From: Thalassia testudinum
Taxonomy: Eukaryota > Streptophyta > Magnoliopsida > Alismatales > Hydrocharitaceae
Direction: 5' to 3'
DNA: 64,000 nt
NCBI GenBank assembly: GCA_037157565.1
Contig: JAZHRO010000055.1
Location: 41,075,001-41,139,000 of the forward strand
The notes under the pieces are model-generated. The model was not told where the DNA came from and did not search any database. It saw only the letters and a program-made list of their open reading frames with translations. This document shows, piece after piece, positions 56,455 to 64,000 of the stretch; within the stretch, counting starts at the first letter, position 1, and each line of letters starts with the position of its first letter. Made by a program: the position numbers and the translations under genes.

Positions 56455-57300
56455 ACTCTGACTCAAATTAGACATCTGGAACATCTTCCAGATGTCTTAA
56501 AAGGGGTCCAGATCCATACCTCACTCTGCGCTGCTCCTCAGATGTCTAGGGATCCTGCTGAATCGTCTGGACCTAGTTCCAGACGTCCGATCACCTCTCC
56601 GGACGTCTGGTGCCTTGTCCAGATGTTTGAACCGCGTGGGAGGGCATGTCCCGCACCTTCCCGAAGCGAATCCTACATGCGCACAAAAAAATCTCTCAGC
56701 ACGGCACGTATCAGAGCGTCGGCGGAATGGCCTGCATGGCCGTATCCGCAAAAGAAGGTATAGGGCGTAGGACGTACCTCTCAATCGTCTGGAGCTTCTT
56801 CCAGATGTCGTCTGCGTCGTCTGAATATAGGTCCAGACGTCTAATTCTGGGAAAAATCCTAGAATTAGAAGCTCCTTCATCTTCTTCCTGCTATGCACGG
56901 CCGCGCTGCGCTCGCTTGTCCGCTGCTTTAGCTGCAGCAGCGTCGGGGAGGACCTCCCCGACACACACTTCGCCTTGCGCATGCCCGACCAGCAGGGAGC
57001 TTCTCCGGCAAGCTCTCTCACGAGCTCGCACGCTCTCCTCTCTTCCCTCTCGCTGCTCCTCTCCTCTCTGCCGCTGCACTTGGCTGCAGCTGCTGCTCTC
57101 GCTCTTGCTAGAGAAGGTGGATGGGGTGGTGTGAGGGAGAGGAGGGGTATATGTAGGCACGAGGGGAAAGGTTCTGTAGGTCGGCGAGGGGAGAGAAAGA
57201 TTTCGGCTGCGCACAGTCCGCATGCGTCACGCGTGCAGACTCAGAAACGTACGCATGCAAAAATTAAATTCCAGACGTCTGACCCAAGTCCCAGACGTCT
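56455..57300. repeat. AGACGTCT-like motif cluster in the F 3' LTR U3
   Basis: Perfect AGACGTCT at 57273 and 57293. Variants such as AGACGTCC, GGACGTCTGG, AGATGTCT and AGACATCT are spread over 56455-56850, several in inverted pairs (for example AGACATCTGGA..TCCAGATGTCT at about 56469-56498). Confidence 0.8.
57139..57160 (-). promoter_or_regulatory. TATA-like box of the F 3' LTR
   Basis: Minus-strand TACATATACCCCTCC about 180 bases inside the LTR start. Weak match, assigned by position. Confidence 0.35.
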
Positions 57301-57439
57301 TAAAGTGCTTTGATGGCACGAGTCTTAACAGCATAACAAACTCAAAGGAAGTTTCATCCCCGAAACTTGAGCTAGCTAGGGTACGGAAAAAGAATAGCAT
57401 ACTCATAACAAACTCAAAGAGGACCGAAGTCGGTCCAAA

Positions 57440-58660
57440 AAGACGTACCCTCAAAGAGCTTCGGGTACCGCTCTTGCATCGCCGCCTTAGGCTCCCAGGT
57501 AGCCTCCTCGTACCACTAGCTCCTCCACAAGACCTTCACCAGGGGTACCTACTTCCGTCTTAGACTCCGGATGGCTCTATCGAGTATCTGCACTGGCCGC
57601 TCTGGGTAGGTCAGGTCGTCACCCACCTTGACGCTCTTGTGGCTCAGAACGTGACTGGGATTGGCGACGTACTTCCTGAGGTTGGACACGTGGAACACGT
57701 CATGCACACCAGAAAGCTGGGGAGGAAGGGCAAGCTTGTAAGCAACGGGTCCAACCCGCTCCAGGACCTCAAAGGGTCCCACAAACCTCGGCGCGAGCTT
57801 CCCTCTCACCCCAAATCGCTGCAGGCCCTTCATGGGCGAAACGCAAAGGAAGACGTGATCCCCAACCTCAAACTTCACCTCTCTGCGTTTTCGATTTGCA
57901 TAGCTCTTCTGTCTGCTCCTAACAGTGCGGAGTCACCTGTGAATCTACTCAATCACCTCCTGACTCTGTTGGATCAGCCTGGGGCCAACCTCCCACTTGG
58001 TTCCCACCTCAACCCAACTCAAGGGCGCAGTACACCTCCGTTAGTACAGAGCCTCGTAAGGTGCCATGCCGATGCTCGAGTGATAGCTGTTATTATATGC
58101 AAACTCCGCCAGGGGCAAGTGCTCCTCCCAAGAGCCCCTCTAGTCCAGTACACAAGCACGCAAAAGGTCCTCAAGTGTCTGTATCGTGCGCTCAGATTGT
58201 CCGTCCATTTGGGGGTGGTATGTTGTACTGAACCTCAACCGTGTCCCCAAGGCCTGCTGAAACTCAGCCCAAAACTGGGACATAAAACGGGTATCCCGAT
58301 TGGATACGATCTCCCGCGGAACTCCGTGTAGATGTACCACGCCGCGGATATACCTCTCTACAAACTGTGCTGGTCCCAAGGCGACTCGAATAGGCAAGAA
58401 ATGTGCCGTCTTTGTTAATCTGTCAACGATCACCCAGATTGCGTCGTGTCCTCGCTGGGTAACGGGCAAGCCCACCACCAAGTCCTTGGTGATGCTCTCC
58501 CACTTCCACTCTGGCACTGGAAGCGGCTGCAACGGCCCTACAGGCCTTTGATGCTCGGCCTTCACTTGCTGGCACACTAAGCACTATTGTACGAATTCAC
58601 CTACATCCCGCTTCATTCCCCTCCACCAAAAGTCGCGTCTTAAATTGTGGCACATCTTTG
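57440..58660 (-). pseudogene. Element F integrase with chromodomain (few lesions)
   Basis: From right to left on the minus strand: zinc-binding region ([30 protein letters not shown], then a TAG, then CLVCQQVKAEH at about 58590-58550); core (58577-58140) with ITKDLVVGLP, IVSNRDTRFMSQFW, where relatives and A have SDRD, so a catalytic Asp is probably Asn, and QSERTIQTLED. After a stop come [21 protein letters not shown] and the GPVAYKLALPPQLSGVHDVFHVSNLRKYV module (57878-57549), then a chromodomain tail with VPLVKVLW and EEATWEPKAAM near 57540-57450. The frame is constant, interrupted only by isolated stops. Confidence 0.9.
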
Positions 58661-59474
58661 TGTTTCCTGGATGTATGGTGAACCTGGAACCGTGTGCCTC
58701 AGTCAAGAGCTCTCTCAACAGCTTCTCATCTCTGGGAACGCACAAACGTCCCCTCATGCGCAGCACCTCGTTTGTAAAGGAGAAGTCGCCAGGGTCTCCT
58801 GACAGCACTCTGTCACGCAACGACTGCAAGTACGGGTCAGCCATCCGTCCTGTGATGATGCGGTTTATCAGCTCTGGTCTCGTTTGTCGTGTCACAGTCA
58901 CTGCCCCACAGTGCCCTAGTAACTCTAGGGGTCGCCAACTGCTCATCTCCTCTATGAGGCTCCAACTCTGCGCCTGTAAACTGGCCAAGTGGGCGGGAGC
59001 CTTCCGGCTTAAGGCGTCAGCCACCACGTTGACCTTCCCTGGGTGGTAGGAAATGCTGCAGTCATAATCCTTCAGGAGATCTAACCAACGTCTCTGTCTC
59101 ATGTTGAGCTCATTCTGATCAAACAAGTATTTGAAGCTCTTATGATCTGTGAAAATCTCAAAGGTCTCACCGTACAAGTACTGCCTCCATGTCTTTAGTG
59201 TGAAGACGATAGTTGCCAGCTCTAGGTCGTGGGTAAGGTAGCTATGCTCATGGGGCTTCAGTTGCCGCGAAGCGTAAGCGACAACGTGACCCCTTTGCAT
59301 AAGCACACCCCCTAACCCCTGCAAAGAGCTATCCGTGTACACAACGAACCCGCCACTGCTGTCCGGAATGGTGAGCACGAGAGCCGAAGTCAGCCTCTCC
59401 TTTAGCTCCTGAAAGCATGCCTCACAAGTGTCTGCCCAAGAAAAGGGCACGTCCTTCCAGGTCAGCTGTGTCAT
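58660..59474 (-). pseudogene. Element F RNase H and linker
   Basis: The open piece 59474-58584 (296 codons) starts [13 protein letters not shown]. The RNase H core is [51 protein letters not shown] and [11 protein letters not shown], ending in [10 protein letters not shown] linker with [22 protein letters not shown] sequence leads to the integrase zinc region. The acidic catalytic positions look intact. The upstream RT is joined by a one-base deletion near 59500. Confidence 0.9.
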
Positions 59475-60460
59475 TGGACGTGCAATCTGCGAGAAGCCTT
59501 GATAAACCGCCTGTAGTAGCCTGCTAGTTCCAAGAAACTGTGAATCTCAGTAACTGTACGCGGTCTCTCCCACCTGAGCACCACCTCAACCTTGGCTGGG
59601 TCCACAGCCAAGACATCCCCGGAGATCACATGGCCCAAGAAGGTCACCTCCCTCAACCAGAACTCGCACTTGCTATATTTGGCGTACAGCTTATGTAGTC
59701 TTAGTGTGTCCAAAACCATTTGCAAGTGCTGTCCATGTTGCGCCTGATCTCAAGAGTAGGTGAGCACATCATCAATAAATACCACCACGAACTGATCCAG
59801 ATACGGTCTGAACACTCGATTCATCAAATCCATGAAGGCAGCGGGGGGATTGGTCGGCCCAAACGACATGATCGAAAACTCGTAGTGTCCGTACTGGGTG
59901 CAGAAAGCTGTCTTGGAAACGTCTGCCTCCTTGATCCTCAACTGGTGGTACCTAGACCTCAAGTCTATCTTGGAGAATGCCGTGGCACCTCGCAACTAGT
60001 CAAACAAGTCGTCAATCCTCGGCAGCGGATACCTGTTCTTGATGGTAACCCTATTCAGCTGTCTGTAGTCCACACAAAGGCGTAGGGTACCATCCTTCTT
60101 CTTCACGAACAATACCGGGGCTCCCCACGGAGACGCACTAGGCCTCACAAAGCCCTTCTCCAGAAGGTCCTGCAACTGAGACTTGAGCTCTCGCAGCTCA
60201 AGTGGTGCCATCCTGTAAGGTGCTGTAGAAATGGGGTTGGTCCGCGGTACCAGTGAGATCTCAAACTCGATCTCACGCTCGGGCGGTAGTCCTGGCAACT
60301 CATCTGGGAACACGTCGGGGTACTCTCTGACCACCGGGATACTCTGAAGGTCTGTCACAGGACTAGGCTCTGCCACCACACAAGCCGGGAAGCCCTCACA
60401 CCCCTGGCCCAAAAGTCTCGCCTCCCGAAGTGAAGAAATGCACCTGAAGCCTTCGTCCAC
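59475..60460 (-). pseudogene. Element F reverse transcriptase
   Basis: Pieces 60460-59996, 59995-59750 and 59725-59471 are in one frame, separated by single stops. It has [85 protein letters not shown], then [30 protein letters not shown], catalytic [11 protein letters not shown] near 59785-59755, KLYAKYSKCEFW and FLGHVISGD. The stop before [10 protein letters not shown] replaces Gln (CAG to TAG). A single-base deletion at ~59500 shifts the frame into RNase H. Confidence 0.92.
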
Positions 60461-61160
60461 TGGCTACCTGTGAAACTCGAAAGAAGGCAACTCCGGTATG
60501 GAGAAGACGATCTTCCTCTCAAAACAGTCCACCAAGGCGTGGTAAGTGGACAGTCAGTCCATCCCCAGAATCACGCCAAAGTCCTCCATCTATATCACAA
60601 TCAGGTCAGCGGGAAGGCTGTGTCCCCCAACATTGACCTCACAACCCGTGTAAACCCCTCAGCTACAAATAGCTGACCACCCGGACCTCTGATCATGAAC
60701 GGATCCTCTAATAACACACAGTCATGCCCCAAACTAACAGCAAAATTGGCAGCGACAAATGAGTGCGTGGCACTAGAATCGAAAAGCATGTAAACCAGTC
60801 TGCCGGAAACTGTAACCATACTTGCCATCACTGAACCTGAAGCTCTGGCGTCCCTGTGTGTCAGGGCGTTGATACGCCCTTCAGCCCTAGGTGCGGACGA
60901 AGTAGTCACACTCTGCATCGGATGGGTAGCCGTAGGCCGGTACCCACCCTGCGACTGTTGTCCTCCCCCTTGCGCCTGGAAATCGCGGCCTCCTGCTCGC
61001 CCTCTAGTGCTCGGTGTGGGGAGCATCTGCTGACCTCCAGCCCTAGATGGGCAGTCCCTCCTGATGTGGCCCGGCTGGCCACTCTGGTAGCAAAGGGGGA
61101 CTCGACTCCCGCCCTCAGTGGGTCCCTGCTGACGCCTGGGCGGGGATCCGGTGCTGGCAG
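60461..61160 (-). pseudogene. Element F zinc knuckle and aspartic protease
   Basis: Open piece 61233-60601. Zinc knuckle CYQSGQPGHIRRDC (about 61095-61055), in which the second Cys is Ser. Protease begins INALTHRDARASGSVMASMVTVSG, with the catalytic site MLFDSSATHSFVA (about 60795-60755), DSS instead of DSG as in element A, then FMIRGPGG. The end, toward RT, is in other frames (60600-60461). Confidence 0.85.
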
Positions 61161-62174
61161 CTAGCCCATGTCGGGGGCCCCCAAAGGTCGCTGACGGCCC
61201 CGCAAAATGTGACGGCTCTCCTGCGGGCGCCATGTGCCCCTCTCTCCTCGGCCCTGTGAGAAGTCTGGTTGGTAGGGCCTCTTCCGCCCTCTGTCAGTGT
61301 CACGTGCAGACGGGTTGGTTTCCTCATACGTCATGGTTGCCTCCACTACCCTCGAGAATGCAGGCAGCTTAAGGGGTTTGACATACCCCTGAATAGCAGG
61401 CCGGAGCCCCTTGGTGAACCTCCAAAGGCGCTCCTCCTCGGTAGCCACGGCTGTCGCAGCGAAACGAGATAGCTTCAGAAAACGCGTGCGGTACGCGCTC
61501 ACGGTCATCGTCCCCCGGCGGATAGTGTGGAACTCCCGCCTCTTCTGGTCCTGCCACGTCTGAGGGAAGTACTACTTGCAGAAGAGGGTGACAAACTGGT
61601 CCCAAGTCGACTCGGCCCTCTCCTGACCCTTGACTGCCCTCCACCACCTGTGTGCCGCACTCTCCAGCTGGTACGTGGCAAAGGCCACGCGGCACTCCAC
61701 AGGGGGGCGAAGGGTGTTAAACACCTTCTCGATCTGCTCGAGCCAGTCCTCCGCCTTGGTCGGGTCCTCATCCCCCTTGAAGGAGGGGGGCTTCAGCTTC
61801 TGGAACTGTCCGAAAAGCTTGTAATGGCGCTGAAGTGGAGAAGCTGGTACGCCTCCAGGTAAGGAGGCCTCGTGCTCTGAAGTGTCAGAGGAAGGTGGGG
61901 GCAGTGGAGGCCCACCCCCTCCCCCACGTCCAATGCTGTGTTCGTCTCGTGGTCCCACAGAGGACTCCACCTCTACAGCCCCAGGGAGAGGCGCTCACGG
62001 TGGCGGGTGAAGCTCCTCTCGTACAATCTCCTGTATTAGCTGGGCGAGGTCCTTGGCCTGAATGCTCAGGAGTAGTGGTTGGTCCACTGAGGCGTCGGGT
62101 TCACTGTGCCCACCCCTCCGACCTCGTCCTCGGTCGCATCCGCGGCCCACCTCACTAGTCCCATGTCGAGGCAT
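61161..62174 (-). pseudogene. Element F gag (capsid)
   Basis: The start at about 62174 (MPRHGTSEVGRG) is chosen as the first Met of the frame that leads through 61995 into the capsid, close after the primer site. Capsid: PLQRHYKLFGQFQKLKPPSFKGDEDPTKAEDWLEQIEKVFNTL, VAFATYQLESAAHRWWRAVKG and TWDQFVTLFCK, one stop at about 61572, then MTVSAYRTRFLKLSRFA and RLWRFTKGLRPAIQGYV (61508-61161). A frame change near 61170 leads into the zinc-knuckle piece. Confidence 0.88.
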
Positions 62175-62343
62175 CTCCTGCAAGGGGACGCGAACACAGA
62201 ACAGGAAAGACGTCAATTCTAACCATCATTCAACGAAAGAACCCCAGAATGGATGTCAAGAGGTACGTTGTGGTGGTTACTGTAGTTACAAGCACGTGAA
62301 TTGGTTATTTTCCAACTAGTTGGTTCACTTCTCGGGACGACCT

Positions 62344-62356
62344 TGCTCTGATACCA
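62344..62356 (-). other. Primer-binding site of element F (tRNA-iMet type)
   Basis: Minus-strand TGGTATCAGAGCA, four bases inside the 5' LTR end; identical to the site of A at 21954-21966. Confidence 0.92.
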
Positions 62357-62359
62357 TCT

Positions 62360-64000
62360 TTTTACGACCCGATTCCCGAATCCCTTCAGGACACGGGAAT
62401 CGGACTGACTCGACTGATCCCAAGACCTAGTCGTCCAACGAGAAAGTAACCAAAAAGCAGTAAAAAGAAATCACATTCACCATGCAAGCAACTAACAGTA
62501 ACAAAACTACAGCAGTAAAGAAATAAACTACTACAGTACACACCACCACAACAGTAGAGAATTTAAAAAGGGAACATGAATATAAAATTTAAAATAAATG
62601 AGTACAGAAGTAATAAATTACTCACTACAATGGAATGGGTACAACAAAAAAAAATACAACTTCTGGGCTCTACTTGGCCCAGCACCCTCCGCAGCCGTAG
62701 GCTCTGGCTGCTCAACACCTGGACCTGAAAAAGGTTGTAAGTACAACACGTTAGCGAAACGCTGAGTAGAGTGGCAACCAGCTAAGTAAGAGAAACAGTA
62801 AAGGTGGATAGGTAGCTGTTGTTTTCAATTCTTTCTTTATTCAACTAATTATTCTTTCTTTCATCACTTGGTTTATTTATCAGGTCTTTTTCTTGATCTC
62901 GAATGTTTCTTATGGGAACGATCTTGATTGCAGTCTTTTCCGAAGAGTAGAAGTAGCACGTGGTGCTCTCCTGGCCGGGAGAGTCCCCCGTGGTGGTCCT
63001 ACCCTCAGTCAACCACCCCAAGGTCGTTGACAGACGTAACGGTGACTACGGCACGCGCGATAAACGCATGGGTAGCTACCCCACACTGGCACGCGGTTAG
63101 TCGTTTCCATTAACGGGTGTACACAAAGAACAGCACGGAACCAGTATAGGGCATAGCCCTCTCAGTAATAGGGGTCTAGCCCCTCCACAGTAACCAAACA
63201 GGGGTCTCGCCCCTCCACAATCCACACACCCTCGCTTGACTACCCTGGTTTGCCCAGTGGGCCTAACAAGTTGGTGTAGGATGGCTAACTGAACCCCGGG
63301 CCCCGTGGGGTGGCTAGCTCTCTCCTACACTAGCAGCTCTCCTCGGTACTGTGTACGTAAGGGCCAGAAAGTCGGTGCAAAGTGGCCAAACTCACCCCGG
63401 TCTCGACCTGAGGGCGGTAAGCTCCCCTCTACACTAAGAGGTAATATGTGCTTCCCTTGGTACCACGTACCCAAGAGACAACACACTTTCCCATTCACCT
63501 TTTCCAATTCCATTCTATTTATTTCCAGGAGCTCTACTCCTAATTCCCCGTAGGGTTCGTGCTCATGTTTCTCAGGCCAAGCCATACTAGGTTTCATCAT
63601 TTTCAGGTTTATTCACATATAGCATGTGTTTCCAACATTCAATCCTTCTTTTCCAATTTATATATAAGTAGCTCGTATTTAATTTCAAACAACAGGAATT
63701 ACATGTAGCAGTTACTAACAACAGTACTCTACATTTCACAGGTAGCTATTATCAAATTATGGGCAATTATTATTATTCTATCTACTCATCCAAGACTGTA
63801 ATTCAGGCATTCAATACAGTCATTCCAGTGTTTCTAGTCTTAGGATTCGTGCCATACCCTAGGATCTATCATTCAATCTAGTGTTTCTGTTCCTAGGATT
63901 TATGCCATACCCTAAGATCTATCATTTATTCCAGACATACATTTATGTTTGTAATTTACTATGGGAAGCCACTCTACCCGCAAAATCGGGAGTAATGGGG
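62360..64000 (-). repeat. 5' LTR of element F (first 1.64 kb; runs off the window)
   Basis: Colinear with 54613-56253 of the 3' LTR to the last base of the window, with few substitutions and almost no indels. The U3 end and promoter lie beyond the window. Confidence 0.92.

Larger units (their letters stand above)
54613..57338 (-). repeat. 3' LTR of element F
   Basis: From TGTTATGC (minus strand, 57338) to ..CGTAACA (54613). The first 1.64 kb pairs with 62360-64000. The U3 part (56440-57310) carries many AGACGTCT-like motifs and a GC-rich block. Small ORFs at 55181-55895 and 56449-57313 are not genes. Confidence 0.9.
54613..64000 (-). mobile_element. Element F: Tekay-like (chromovirus) Ty3/gypsy retrotransposon, continues past the window
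   Basis: Minus strand: 5' LTR (62360 to beyond 64000), iMet primer site, gag, protease, RT, RNase H, integrase, chromodomain and 3' LTR (54613-57338). LTR copies differ at only a few positions per 60-base line, so F is clearly younger than A and C. The gag-pol frame can be followed from 62174 to about 57440 with few disruptions. Related to A by domain order and protein similarity, but its LTR sequence is different. Confidence 0.92.

Noticed and set aside
56449..57134. Overlapping ORFs in the F 3' LTR U3, including a 166-codon minus-strand ORF
   Set aside because: GC-rich LTR sequence, several competing frames and no domain.

Overview
The window is nuclear heterochromatin-type DNA of a flowering plant, most likely one with a large genome. 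It is built almost entirely of nested LTR retrotransposons and their decay products. I found no convincing host protein-coding gene, rRNA, tRNA or CRISPR array. The plant assignment rests on the families present: Ty3/gypsy chromoviruses of the Tekay/Del type, Ty3/gypsy elements of the Athila type, and a copia LTR resembling the SIRE/Maximus type. Species is not determined.

Layout. (A) An old minus-strand Tekay-like element frames roughly 1-49.2 kb. Its 3' LTR lies at the left (1-3574). Its integrase, RNase H, RT, protease and gag pieces follow in order at 3.6-5.2, 6.9-7.4, 17.3-17.9 and 19.6-22.0 kb. Its tRNA-iMet primer site is at 21954-21966, and its 5' LTR is split over 21967-22531, 41529-~42150 and ~47250-49179. 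Inserted into A are: a hAT-like element with terminal inverted repeats (931-2055); a minus-strand solo LTR of family B (5177-6889); an Athila-like element B that has lost its 5' LTR (7437-17340); a perfect copia solo LTR (17882-19637, duplication accct); and element C (22532-41528, duplication ggcaa). C is a non-autonomous relative of B carrying an unrecognised ORF of about 590 codons. Element D (28095-40081, minus-strand Athila-like, duplication cctgg/cttgg) sits inside C. A second LTR-like block (~42150-47250) contains solo LTR E (43726-46621, duplication gtggt), which is a relative of the D LTRs.

From ~49.2 to 54.6 kb there is a badly decayed gag-like tract with an internal duplication and a 22-nt G run, followed by unassigned GC-rich sequence. 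(F) A second, younger Tekay-like element fills 54613 to the window end. Its 3' LTR, complete order of gag-protease-RT-RNase H-integrase-chromodomain, primer site and first 1.6 kb of the 5' LTR are present.

The most interesting signals are: element C as a probable parasite of a B-like parent, with a novel ORF and shared 3' RNA hairpins that show compensatory changes; an acceptor-like motif at nearly the same distance from the primer site in all three Athila-like leaders; family-specific hairpins just upstream of LTR TATA boxes; an AGACGTCT palindrome recurring in three unrelated LTR families; and element D, whose two LTRs differ wholly in part of U3 although target duplications bracket the element.
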